Below are positions 16,539-25,285 of a stretch of DNA of 64,000 nucleotides, piece after piece (position 1 is the stretch's first letter; each line of letters begins with the position of its first letter). The DNA is taken from assembly GCA_900548905.1 (NCBI GenBank), contig URMK01000010.1:65634-129633 (forward strand). Direction: 5' to 3'. This DNA comes from an uncultured Lachnospiraceae bacterium (GTDB lineage: Bacteria; Bacillota; Clostridia; Lachnospirales; Lachnospiraceae). The notes under the pieces are model-generated. The model saw only the letters and a list, made by a program, of their open reading frames with translations. It ran no database searches and was not told the origin of the DNA. Made by a program: the position numbers and the translations under genes.

Positions 16539-19082
16539 ATGGTTTTACTGCATCTGGCAAAAGCAAGCCTTGCAAAGAAAAAAGGCATGGCTGCCACTCT
16601 TCTCTTTCTCTCCGCGCTGTCCACCCTGTTTTTAAATCTCGGGCTGACCATGAGCGGTCAAATGCAGGATGCCTGTACCGCCTCCATTGAAAGACTGCAG
16701 GGGCCTGATTTTTTTGCCGCATCGGACGCGACGAAATATGATGCCGCCTTTGAGGCCTTCCTCCGGGAGGACGCACGCATACAATGGATGGAAAAAGAGG
16801 ATATCATCTATCTGGAGATCACCAAAAACAATCACAACAGTTCCCGGGCCGGCGCCATCATTTTTAACATGGACAACGCGCGGCAGATCGAGCCGGTGAC
16901 GCTGCTGCGCCAGGATCCCTCCATACCGGACAGCGAAGCCATCTACCTTCCGGAAGTCATGGAAGCGGAAGGTATCGCAACAGGCTCCGAATATATCCTC
17001 ACCTATAAAAATACGGATTATGCCTACCGCGTCGCCGGTTTTTTTGAAACCTCCTGTATGGGTACCACCGGCTACACCTTTATGAAATATTACATGCCCC
17101 GGGAAGCTTTTACCCTTCTTTATGAAACGGCAGGCGCAGGCAAGGCACTTTCCGCCAGGCTGGCGGACGGCATGGATAAGGCAGCGGTATCCCGGGAACT
17201 GAAGAAGGATTTTCTGAAAGCCACCGATTATTATAATAAGGTAGGGAACCTGTACGGAGGCGCCGCCTGTATTTCCTACGACGGGATGCTTGACAATATG
17301 CTTTCCCTGATCAGCATTCCCATGATGCTGATGATTTCCATTGCTTTTGTGATATGCACTATCAGCTTTATAACCGTCTTTTTTAAAGTAAAGGAAGAAA
17401 TCGGGGACAGTCTGCCGGAAATCGGAAGCCTTCAGGCCATGGGCTACACCACACGTCAGATCATTCTTTCCAAAACAGCAGAATTTTCCCTTGTGGGTGC
17501 GGCCGGCGGCGTGTTGGGTATACTGGTATCCTGCGCCGCGCTGCCGGCGGTTACAAACTACGGAGAAGGAATGATCGGCATCCGCCTCCGATATACCCCC
17601 ACCCCCGGCGGCAGTCTTCTCTCCCTGCTGATCATCCTTGTGCTGATCACGCTGGCAGCCGTTACGGCCTCCTGGAGAATCCGGAAGCTGTCTCCGGTTG
17701 CCGCATTGAGAAAAGGCCTGCAGACCTCCTGTTACGGCAGGAATTTCTTTCCTCTGGAAAAAGGGCGCTCCGGCGTAGTATTCCGTCTGGCCCTAAAGAA
17801 TATAACTGCGGATTACCGCCGCAATACCGCTACCATCACGGCGATCGCCATGGGTACCTTTGCCGTTAGTCTTTCAGCTGTGCTGTATGCCAACTTCGGC
17901 TATGACACTTCTGCCGTTGCCAAAATGACGGGCATAGAAGTGGCGAATGTCCAGGTCACTCCGCTTCCCCACACGGATATCCTTTCGCTGCAGGCACAGC
18001 TGGAGCAGATGCCCGGCGTCCGTAAAACAAATCTTTCTGCTATTTATATGGCCGCCATAGAAGATGAGGATATTTTCTGGGTGATAACCGGCGACTTTTC
18101 CAAAACGGAGCAGCTGACTCTGACGGAGGGAAGCTTTCCCCAATATGATAATGAAGTCACACTGTCCTCCGGCCTGCTGCACAAGCTCGGCAAAGAGGTG
18201 GGCGATACGGTCAGCGTAACCCTGGACGGCATCACAAAAGCTTACCTGATTACAGGCATTTTCATCGGAACCAATAATAACGGAAAAGAAGGGCTTATGA
18301 GCCTGGAAGGCATGAAACGGCTGGATCCTTATTTCAGCCTTTCCAATATTGATATTTACCTGGAAGAGGATTCCATGCGCCAGGATTTCATCGATATGCT
18401 TTATCCGGCCTACGGCGTGTCCTCCGCAGATACTCCTCCCTCCGCCGTCAACGATGCCGTTTCCCCCGAAAACGAAGGGGCGGACTACACCGCTGCCAAA
18501 AGGCGGGCTGAGAAAAAAATCAAGGAAATGCTGGATCAGTACGGCGTATCCGACGCCGCATATGCGGTAATGCTCCGGGGAGAGCTGATCCTGGCCGGCA
18601 GCTCCGACGGCATCAAGATAAAAGAAGTCAGCAGCATGCAGGAATATCTGGACGGCCAGCTGGCCTCCTACGCAGCCACAATGACAGGAATGATGGCTAT
18701 GATACTTACCGTTATGCTGCTCGTCATGGGCGCCATTGTCTCCATCACGGTAAGCGCCCTGATCCGGCGGCAGAAAACCAGCTTCGGCATCTATAAGGCG
18801 CTGGGATATACCACACGGGATCTCATCCGCATCGTCCGCCTGAATATGGCCGTAAATGCGGCAGCCGGCTCCCTGATTGGAATTTTGCTGTGCCGTCTCT
18901 TTGCCAACAGCCTTCTTCATCTGCTGTTCCAAAACATGGGGCTGGATCTGGCGAGATTCCATATCAATCCGTTTCTGCTGGCTGCTTCCGCTTTGTTCAC
19001 GTTTCTGTTCGTATGGCTGCTCTCCTCCCGGAAAGCCCGCCGTGTAAAAGGAATTTCCGTATATGATCTGCTTACGGAATGA
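16539..19082 (+). CDS. ABC transporter permease, FtsX/MacB-like, two FtsX domains
   Basis: This permease of ~847 aa partners the preceding ATPase. An N-terminal membrane helix is followed by a large extracytoplasmic domain (about 40-245), then a first FtsX core with three helices (about 255-400). A second periplasm-facing domain (about 440-690) and a final FtsX core (about 710-835) come next. That doubled layout is typical of BceB-like and macrolide/lipoprotein exporters of Firmicutes. The ATG at 16539 (MVLLHLAKASLAKKK) is chosen; in-frame GTG codons at 16530 and 16533 overlap the ATPase stop. Translation is probably coupled. Confidence 0.87.
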   Translation: MVLLHLAKASLAKKKGMAATLLFLSALSTLFLNLGLTMSGQMQDACTASIERLQGPDFFAASDATKYDAAFEAFLREDARIQWMEKEDIIYLEITKNNHNSSRAGAIIFNMDNARQIEPVTLLRQDPSIPDSEAIYLPEVMEAEGIATGSEYILTYKNTDYAYRVAGFFETSCMGTTGYTFMKYYMPREAFTLLYETAGAGKALSARLADGMDKAAVSRELKKDFLKATDYYNKVGNLYGGAACISYDGMLDNMLSLISIPMMLMISIAFVICTISFITVFFKVKEEIGDSLPEIGSLQAMGYTTRQIILSKTAEFSLVGAAGGVLGILVSCAALPAVTNYGEGMIGIRLRYTPTPGGSLLSLLIILVLITLAAVTASWRIRKLSPVAALRKGLQTSCYGRNFFPLEKGRSGVVFRLALKNITADYRRNTATITAIAMGTFAVSLSAVLYANFGYDTSAVAKMTGIEVANVQVTPLPHTDILSLQAQLEQMPGVRKTNLSAIYMAAIEDEDIFWVITGDFSKTEQLTLTEGSFPQYDNEVTLSSGLLHKLGKEVGDTVSVTLDGITKAYLITGIFIGTNNNGKEGLMSLEGMKRLDPYFSLSNIDIYLEEDSMRQDFIDMLYPAYGVSSADTPPSAVNDAVSPENEGADYTAAKRRAEKKIKEMLDQYGVSDAAYAVMLRGELILAGSSDGIKIKEVSSMQEYLDGQLASYAATMTGMMAMILTVMLLVMGAIVSITVSALIRRQKTSFGIYKALGYTTRDLIRIVRLNMAVNAAAGSLIGILLCRLFANSLLHLLFQNMGLDLARFHINPFLLAASALFTFLFVWLLSSRKARRVKGISVYDLLTE

Positions 19083-19125
19083 GATGGGAGTTTCTTAAAA
19101 ATGATAGAAATAAGAGGTATGATTT

Positions 19126-21114
19126 ATGAAAAAACAATGGCTCCTTCTGTTCTTCGTCCTGTGCTGCGGCCTGCTCTTTCGCCCCGCGGCGGCACAGGCT
19201 GCCCCTTCCGATGATACACAGGAGGTTTATGGGATCGGTTCTGTCAGCAAACTGTTCGGCACCGCTGCCGTCATGCTGCTTGCCGACCGGGGAGAAATCC
19301 TGCTGGACGCTCCCGTTACCGATTATGTCCCGGAATTCGAAATGGCCGACGAACGGTATAAACAGATCACTGTACGTATGATGCTGAATCATTCCTCGGG
19401 GCTGCCCGGGACCACCTTCCGCAACTGCTTTTTGCTCGGGGAATCCCATACCGATTATCACAGCACCCTGCTTGATAACCTGAAAACCCAGCACCTCAAG
19501 GCGGATCCCGGCGCCTACAGCGTCTATTGTAACGATGGCTTTACCCTGGCGGAAATCCTCGTGGAACATGTGAGCCAAATGAGCTTCTCCGCCTTTATTC
19601 AAAAGGAATTTGCCCGTCCGCTGGGACTTACCCATACCTTTATGCCCGAAGAGCTGCCGGCTTCCGAACCAACGGCGCCTATCTACTACGGAGACAGACC
19701 GCTTCCCTATGAAAACCTGCAGTGCCTTGCCGCAGGCGGAATTTACAGTACAGCGGAAGATCTCTGCCGGTTTTCCCAGCTTTTCACCCGGAACGGGAAC
19801 GGGATTTTATCCGGGGAAGCGGTGCAGGCCATGGCTTTTCCCGAATATAAAAAGGATACCATCTGCGTGCAGGATGCAGAAAGCAACTTCGGCTACGGGC
19901 TGGGCTGGGACAGCGTGGATGCATACCCCTTCCGGCGGTTCGGAATCACCGCACTGGCGAAGGGAGGCGATACCCAAAACTATGGCACAGGTCTGCTGGT
20001 CCTCCCGGAACAGGAGCTGTCCGTCGGTGTTACCGCTTCCGGCGGAAGCGGTGAGCTTTCTCTGAAGCTGGCGTCGGAAATCGCGCTGGAAATACTGAAG
20101 GAAGAGGGGCTGATTACAGCGGAAGAAGAGGAGGCGGCGGCCCGGCCCGCCATAGATAGCGCGCAGCCATCCGCCCCTATCCCGGAGGAACTGAAAAAGT
20201 ATGCGGGCTATTATGCTTCCCTGGGAATCTGGAAGCTGGAATTCACGCAACAGAATACAGTTCGGATCACTTCCATGGAACCCCACGTAGATATGGTGCA
20301 GGAATACCGGTATACGCAAGACGGCTATTTTGTTTCCACAGACGGAAAATACATCTCCTACACCGGCCTTTCCCAAGCTTCCGGGGGAACCGGCGGCATT
20401 ACCGCATTTTATTTCTGTGAAGAAACTAACGGAAAGACCTACATGCTGGGCAGTACCTATTCCCTGTCCGGCGGGAAAGCGGAATCTGCCGTCGCCATGC
20501 CTTTCGCCGAAAAAATAGAAGAAAACAATCTTCCTGCTGCCATACAGAAGGTATGGGACGGACGGGACGGAGAAAAATACTATATGATAAACGATGCCTT
20601 CAACTCCTACTTTTACCTCAGCCGGCCTTGTATGAAGCTGGAGCTTCCCGCCGCATTTCCCGGATACACCGGGGCTTCGGAATTATATAAAAACTGCAGG
20701 ATCACCGACGCCGACAATGCAGTGTGCGAGCTGGATCTCCCGGTCATGCTCGGACGGGATTCCGCAGATTTCCATTTTTACAGGACAAAAGGTATCGAAT
20801 ATCTGCAAGCCGATGCCTGCTTGTATATAGAAGAGAAAGCCATTCCCGCCCTTTCCCGGCAGACCGAACAGATATCGCTCACCCGGAGTGCGCAATGGTT
20901 TGGGATAGGGAGTCAGGCCGCCGGACAGGAAATCCGGATCCGCCTTCCCGGCCGGAGTGCATACTACGTTTATGATAAAAATGACACCTGCGTGGCGTCT
21001 TCCCTCTTTACCGACGAAAAGGATACGGTTATCCTTCCCCAGGACGGGAAACTGCTTCTCGCCGGCCCGGAAGGCAATGTCATCGATCTCACCTGGCTGA
21101 ATCCGGCTAAATAA
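19126..21114 (+). CDS. Secreted serine hydrolase of the beta-lactamase/PBP4 fold (class C-like)
   Basis: This exported penicillin-binding-protein-like hydrolase of 662 aa has a signal peptide at 1-25 (cleavage near AQA-AP). The active-site motifs are S39-V-S-K42 (SxxK), a Y-C-N triad in YSVYCNDGF, and KGG in ALAKGGDTQNYG. The C-terminal ~300 residues are beta-rich domains of unknown role. Only about 14 residues separate the signal peptide from SxxK, whereas relatives have ~45 residues of N-terminal strands there. It follows the ABC permease by 43 bases, and its stop overlaps the kinase gene tail to tail. It probably acts on the cell wall or a peptide drug; the substrate is unknown. Confidence 0.82.
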   Translation: MKKQWLLLFFVLCCGLLFRPAAAQAAPSDDTQEVYGIGSVSKLFGTAAVMLLADRGEILLDAPVTDYVPEFEMADERYKQITVRMMLNHSSGLPGTTFRNCFLLGESHTDYHSTLLDNLKTQHLKADPGAYSVYCNDGFTLAEILVEHVSQMSFSAFIQKEFARPLGLTHTFMPEELPASEPTAPIYYGDRPLPYENLQCLAAGGIYSTAEDLCRFSQLFTRNGNGILSGEAVQAMAFPEYKKDTICVQDAESNFGYGLGWDSVDAYPFRRFGITALAKGGDTQNYGTGLLVLPEQELSVGVTASGGSGELSLKLASEIALEILKEEGLITAEEEEAAARPAIDSAQPSAPIPEELKKYAGYYASLGIWKLEFTQQNTVRITSMEPHVDMVQEYRYTQDGYFVSTDGKYISYTGLSQASGGTGGITAFYFCEETNGKTYMLGSTYSLSGGKAESAVAMPFAEKIEENNLPAAIQKVWDGRDGEKYYMINDAFNSYFYLSRPCMKLELPAAFPGYTGASELYKNCRITDADNAVCELDLPVMLGRDSADFHFYRTKGIEYLQADACLYIEEKAIPALSRQTEQISLTRSAQWFGIGSQAAGQEIRIRLPGRSAYYVYDKNDTCVASSLFTDEKDTVILPQDGKLLLAGPEGNVIDLTWLNPAK

Positions 21115-22363
21115 GCTTTATCATCAAAACAACAGTAAATTCGTTTCCGGAACAGGTGCAGTAGATTTCCCCCTGCATCTGCTCCATCAGCCTTTTGCAT
21201 ATATACAGTCCCAAACCGCTGCCGCTCACCTTCTCCGCATTCCGTCCCCGGTAAAATTTATTCATCAGCAGCGGCAGCTCTTCTTCCGATACCGGGTTTC
21301 CGCGGTCACGGATATACAGCTTCAGGTGGGTATCGATCAGGGATGCGTTCACTTGGATATCCGACTCTCCGTATTTGCAGGCATTGCTTATAATATTGGA
21401 CAGCACCTGGGTAAACCGGATTTTATCCAGGTACAGCATGCAGTCCGGTATACCTTCCACACGCACCTTTTCCCGGAGATCCGCGCTGCGGATCAGCCGT
21501 TCCAGTTCACTGCTGTATACCGCTTCCGGGGTGACCGTCAGCTGCTCCATATCCTGCAGCGTGGTAGAAAACAGATTCGTTACCAGTTCTTCTATTTGTT
21601 CGGTTTTCCGGTAAATCATCCTGAGCTTTTCTTTCAGCCGCTCTTCTCTTTCCAGTTCCAGCAAAAGTTCGGCCGATACCCGGATAGAGGTCACCGGCGT
21701 TTTGATATCGTGGCTCAGGGAGGCCACCAACTCCTTTTGGTTCCGGTTTGCCAGGTATTCCTTTTCCCTGGCTTCCTTCAGCTGATCCCGCATCAGGTCA
21801 AAGCTTTCCGTAAATGCGCCGAACATATTGTTCTTATTTCTTTCCAGGGCAAAATCCAGATTTCCTCCGGCCACCTCGGCCGCAAAATGCTCCAGCCTTC
21901 GGAACGGCCTTATAATGGTATGATTCAGAAATGCCAGACATCCCCCTGTGCAAAGCGCAAATACGGCGGCAGCCGCCAGGACGCCAAGAGCGGCCCTGTT
22001 TCTGTAGGCAAGCAGAAGCTCACCCGGATTCCGGGAAACAAGAACCTTTCCGATAATCTCGCCTTCTTTTTCCACATCCAGGACCGGATTTCCCATGGAA
22101 ACGGCTTCCATCACCGAAACCGGAGCATCCTCCCCTGACCGATAACGGACGGTTCCGTCCAGCCCCAGCACGCTGAAGGAAACGCCGTAGTCCGGAAATT
22201 CCCCTTTCTGCAAATCTTCCCAGCAGCGGGCGCTTTCCTGTGCGATACGGTTCAGCAGGATAATATCGTTATCCCATCCGGCCGGCATCCGGTAAACGCC
22301 GACAGCCCAAAAACAGCCGGCCAGAAAGACCAGGACCGGTAACAGCAGAAATCCTTTTTTCAT
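21107..22363 (-). CDS. Sensor histidine kinase
   Basis: This membrane sensor kinase partners the OmpR-type regulator just upstream. It is ~418 aa from the ATG at 22363, one base after the regulator stop. A first membrane helix (about 4-23), an extracellular sensor part of ~95 residues, a second helix (about 122-147) and a HAMP linker are followed by the H-box SLSHDIKTPV. The N-box SNIISNACKYGES and the G-boxes YIRDRGNPVSEE and GSGLGLYICKRLM are all present. The sensor loop is larger than in the BceS-type 'intramembrane' kinases. The stop overlaps the convergent hydrolase gene by 8 bases. Confidence 0.9.
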   Translation of the reverse strand: MKKGFLLLPVLVFLAGCFWAVGVYRMPAGWDNDIILLNRIAQESARCWEDLQKGEFPDYGVSFSVLGLDGTVRYRSGEDAPVSVMEAVSMGNPVLDVEKEGEIIGKVLVSRNPGELLLAYRNRAALGVLAAAAVFALCTGGCLAFLNHTIIRPFRRLEHFAAEVAGGNLDFALERNKNNMFGAFTESFDLMRDQLKEAREKEYLANRNQKELVASLSHDIKTPVTSIRVSAELLLELEREERLKEKLRMIYRKTEQIEELVTNLFSTTLQDMEQLTVTPEAVYSSELERLIRSADLREKVRVEGIPDCMLYLDKIRFTQVLSNIISNACKYGESDIQVNASLIDTHLKLYIRDRGNPVSEEELPLLMNKFYRGRNAEKVSGSGLGLYICKRLMEQMQGEIYCTCSGNEFTVVLMIKLI

Positions 22364-22364
22364 A

Positions 22365-23060
22365 TTACCGTTCCCCCTCAAATACATAGCCCACACCCCA
22401 TAGCGTTTTTATCCGCTGGGGAGAATCGGGATCTTTCTCTATTTTCCGGCGCAGATGTCTGATATGTACGGAGAGCGTGCCATCCCCCACAAAGCTGTCT
22501 CCCCATACCTTTTCAAATAATTCTTCTTTCGTGACCACGTTTCCCTGATGCTCCATCAGATAGTGCAGCAGCTTGTACTCCATTTCCTTCAAAGCGACAG
22601 GTTTTCCTTCCACAAGCACCTGTCTGCGGCCGTGATCCAGCACGATAAAAGGCCCTGCCTCCCCCGGCTTCCCGTCAGCAAGGCCGCCGCCCTGTCCCTC
22701 CTGCCTGCGCAGAATGGCTTTCACCTTCGCCAGCAGGATATTCAGGCTGTAGGGCTTGGTAATATAATCATCCCCGCCTATGTTGAGCGCCGTCAGGATA
22801 TCATCATCGCTGGTGCGGGCGCTGATAAACAGAATCGGGATATCCAGGCTCTGCCGCAGCTGCTTGCACAGTTCAAACCCCGACCTGCCGTCAAGATTGA
22901 TATCCAGAAGCAGGAGAGACACCCTGTTTTCTTCCAGGAATTCCAGGCACGCTTCATAACCGGTCACATAACAGGAGCTTACATCAAACATATTAAAATA
23001 CTCGCAGGTGGTCTGCGCGATCACTTCTTCATCATCCACAATAAGGCAGCTGTAGTCCAT
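22365..23060 (-). CDS. OmpR/PhoB-family response regulator
   Basis: This DNA-binding response regulator of 231 aa has a receiver domain at 1-120, with acidic pair D9-D10, phospho-acceptor D53 in LLLLDINLDG and the K of ITKPYS. A winged-helix domain spans about 135-229 (KEMEYKLLHYLMEHQGNVV, DGTLSVHIRHLRRKIE, TLWGVGYVFE). It is the first gene of a two-gene operon with the kinase. The likely target is the phased repeat promoter at 15517-15581 ahead of the ABC genes, by inference from layout. Confidence 0.93.
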   Translation of the reverse strand: MDYSCLIVDDEEVIAQTTCEYFNMFDVSSCYVTGYEACLEFLEENRVSLLLLDINLDGRSGFELCKQLRQSLDIPILFISARTSDDDILTALNIGGDDYITKPYSLNILLAKVKAILRRQEGQGGGLADGKPGEAGPFIVLDHGRRQVLVEGKPVALKEMEYKLLHYLMEHQGNVVTKEELFEKVWGDSFVGDGTLSVHIRHLRRKIEKDPDSPQRIKTLWGVGYVFEGER

Positions 23061-23096
23061 CCTTCCTCTTCTTCCCTTTCCGTTTAATTTTTTTCT

Positions 23097-23102
23097 ATTG
23101 TA
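23097..23102 (-). promoter_or_regulatory. Extended -10 for the response regulator/kinase operon
   Basis: On the minus strand TGATACAAT (TG-n-TACAAT) lies 37 bases before the regulator ATG, a normal leader length. The -35 is poor, so this would be an extended -10 promoter. It is divergent from the stronger plus-strand promoter at 23170-23198. Confidence 0.45.
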
Positions 23103-23169
23103 TCATGTTTCTGCAGGAAAGCTTACATAATTTTATGGATATCTGTCCAAAAAGTTTGTGTCCGCTGTC

Positions 23170-23198
23170 TTGAAAGACGGCAGCCCGTCCTTTACAAT
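23170..23198 (+). promoter_or_regulatory. Sigma-A promoter for the metallo-beta-lactamase lipoprotein gene
   Basis: TTGAAA at 23170-23175 and TACAAT at 23193-23198 are separated by 17 bases, a near-consensus housekeeping promoter. It predicts a leader of ~100 bases before the ATG at 23306. Confidence 0.65.
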
Positions 23199-23305
23199 AG
23201 AGCATAGCGGAACACTTACCGCTTAACCGGAATCGGCTTTACCGTATTCGGAGACTGCCGGCAAAACACAGAAAATACGGATACAGGAATATAACAGGAG
23301 GGATT

Positions 23306-24253
23306 ATGAGCGCTGCCAGAAATATCTGCCGAAACAAAGGGATACCATATCTATTGATCGTCATACTGTCTGCCGCCGTGCTGCTTCTTTCCGGCTGCAA
23401 AGGACAGGCTTTGTCCAAAGATGCTGCCGAAGGGAACCCCACCCTTTCTTCGCATCAGGATGCGCACACGGAAGAAACAGCAGATGACCGAATGATTCTC
23501 TCCTTTATCCATGTGGGCAAAGGGGACGCTTTTCTTTTGTATATCCCCGAGGACGGCTACTATATGTGCGATACCGGTAAAGCGGAGGATTTTCCGCAGA
23601 TCTCCCGGCTTCTCCGCCAAAAGGAAGTCGCCTCCCTGCGCGGTATCTTCCTGTCCCACGGCCATAAGGATCATACGGGAAGCCTGGAAGCAATTCTTGC
23701 GGAATATCCCACAGAACGGATCTACCTGTCCGGCAGGGATACCGTAACCTATGAATCCGTGGATGTTCCTGCCCTGGCTGAAGAATATGGGGCTGAAATA
23801 GTGGCGCTTGCAGGCGGGGAATCTCTGCAGCTGGGATCCGCCCTGGCGCAGATATGGATCCCTGATAAGGTATATCAGAAAAAAGATAACAACAATTCTA
23901 TGGTAATACGCTTTTGCTATGGGGATACTTCATATCTGATGACAGGGGATATGGAGAAAAAGGCTGAGGCAAAGCTGTTGGAAAGCGGCTTCCCCCTGCA
24001 GGCTGATGTTCTGAAGCTGGGGCATCACGGAAAAACAGATTCCACCAGCCGGGAATTTTTGGAAAGAGTTCAGCCGGCTTACGGTATTATCACAGGTAAT
24101 CAGGAGGAAAGCCCCAAATCCATGAACGAAGAAATTGCGGAACGGCTGAAGGTCTGCCATGTACAGGCTTTTTATTCGGAGGGCGGACTGCTGGCCGTGG
24201 ATTTTATATCTGACGGGACGCATGTCCGTACAGAAGAAATCCCCGCTTCGTAA
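23306..24253 (+). CDS. ComEC/Rec2-like metallo-beta-lactamase domain lipoprotein
   Basis: This 315-aa exported lipoprotein has a signal sequence with lipobox LLSGC (C31). The rest is a single metallo-beta-lactamase domain of the ComEC C-terminal type: H118-x-H120-x-D122-H123 in LSHGHKDHTGS, a later TGDMEK and KLGHHGKTDST. In ComEC this domain is thought to degrade the non-transported DNA strand; free-standing secreted forms are often proposed to be nucleases, but the substrate here is unproven. It is divergent from the regulator gene and has its own promoter. It may simply be a neighbour of the ABC/two-component module. Confidence 0.85.
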   Translation: MSAARNICRNKGIPYLLIVILSAAVLLLSGCKGQALSKDAAEGNPTLSSHQDAHTEETADDRMILSFIHVGKGDAFLLYIPEDGYYMCDTGKAEDFPQISRLLRQKEVASLRGIFLSHGHKDHTGSLEAILAEYPTERIYLSGRDTVTYESVDVPALAEEYGAEIVALAGGESLQLGSALAQIWIPDKVYQKKDNNNSMVIRFCYGDTSYLMTGDMEKKAEAKLLESGFPLQADVLKLGHHGKTDSTSREFLERVQPAYGIITGNQEESPKSMNEEIAERLKVCHVQAFYSEGGLLAVDFISDGTHVRTEEIPAS

Positions 24254-24284
24254 CGCATCGGAGGGATGTGCGCACAATGCGTTA
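24251..24284. terminator. Inverted repeat between convergent genes
   Basis: TAACGCAT (24251-24258, containing the lipoprotein gene's stop) is matched by ATGCGTTA (24277-24284). There is no T-run, so it would be a weak or factor-dependent terminator between the convergent lipoprotein and SDR genes. Confidence 0.35.
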
Positions 24285-24320
24285 TATTACTACCGGAACA
24301 TTCCGCCCTTTGGCGCTTCA

Positions 24321-25097
24321 TTAAAAGCAGGTGAACGCACCGTCAATCACAAAATCCGAACCGGTGGTAAAGGTGCTGGTATCTCCCGCCAGATATACGC
24401 AGATGGACTGCAGCTCTTCCGGCCGTCCCATGCGTCCCATTGGAGCCATGTCATTCCACTGTTCGATCAGGGGCTTCAGGCTGGGGGAATTCAGGGTCAG
24501 CTCCGTGCCGATATAACCGGGACTGATGGAATTCACACGCACACCGCGTTTTGCCCATTCCACGGCAAGTGATTTGGTCAGCTGGATCACTCCCGCCTTG
24601 GATGCATTGTAGGCGCACTGCGGCTGGGGGACATTCACAATATGCGCCGACATGGACGCCGTATTGATAATGGAACCGAAGCCCTGCCGGAGCATGACCC
24701 TGCCCGCCGCCTGCGCGGTGAGAAATACCCCGGTAAGATTGATGTCAATGACCTTTTTCCATTGTTCAAAGGTCATTTCCTCCGCCGGTATGTTCATACA
24801 AATGCCCGCATTGCAGAAGGCCGCATCCAGTTTGCCGAAGGTGCCCACTACCTGTTCCGTCATGGAATGAACCTCTTCCGGTATTGTGACATCCGCCTTA
24901 ATTGCAAGCATACGATTTCCATATGTATCTGCCAGCTCATCCGCTGTTTTCTTTGCTTCTGCAATATCCACATCCACAATTGCAATATCCGCCCCTGCCT
25001 CCGCAAAAGCGGCGGCAACGCTTTTTCCGATTCCCCTGGCGCCGCCGGTAACAAAAATTTTCTTTCCGTCCAGCCTCATTTTTTCAATAATTCCCAT
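24321..25097 (-). CDS. SDR-family oxidoreductase
   Basis: This 258-aa classical short-chain dehydrogenase/reductase has the cofactor motif TGGARGIG at residues 17-24, an NAG motif (CNAGIC, ~96-101), catalytic S148, and Y163-x3-K167 in the YNASKAG motif. It resembles the sugar-alcohol or keto-acid reductases found in sugar-catabolic clusters, but the substrate cannot be read from the sequence. The residue after the second strand is D (IVDVDIAEAKK), which favours NAD(H). GGAAGGA precedes the ATG. It stands alone; the flanking genes are on the other strand. Confidence 0.9.
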   Translation of the reverse strand: MGIIEKMRLDGKKIFVTGGARGIGKSVAAAFAEAGADIAIVDVDIAEAKKTADELADTYGNRMLAIKADVTIPEEVHSMTEQVVGTFGKLDAAFCNAGICMNIPAEEMTFEQWKKVIDINLTGVFLTAQAAGRVMLRQGFGSIINTASMSAHIVNVPQPQCAYNASKAGVIQLTKSLAVEWAKRGVRVNSISPGYIGTELTLNSPSLKPLIEQWNDMAPMGRMGRPEELQSICVYLAGDTSTFTTGSDFVIDGAFTCF

Positions 25098-25229
25098 CTT
25101 TTCCTTCCTTTCTTTTTGGCATCTGTTTCCGGGTTATAACTGCCTATATCTTCATCTTAATCTCCTTTTCCCGTTCCTGCAATAAGGAATCCCGGGAAGG
25201 ATAATTATCCTGCATTCAGGAACCGGATA

Positions 25230-25238
25230 TGTTATACT
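25230..25238 (+). promoter_or_regulatory. Extended -10 promoter of the unrecognised 341-aa gene
   Basis: TGTTATACT (TG-n-TATACT) ends 47 bases before the ATG at 25286. A weak TGCATT lies 16 bases upstream as a possible -35. The ATG itself has CGGAGGGAC 5 bases ahead, a strong ribosome site. Confidence 0.4.
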
Positions 25239-25285
25239 TATTCCTATAACAAATACGGCAAATCGGCGGAACGGAGGGACATGCG

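Noticed and set aside
17874..18962. A 362-aa frame opposite the ABC permease
   Set aside because: Antisense shadow; the plus-strand permease has clear FtsX domains and the frame has no start signal.
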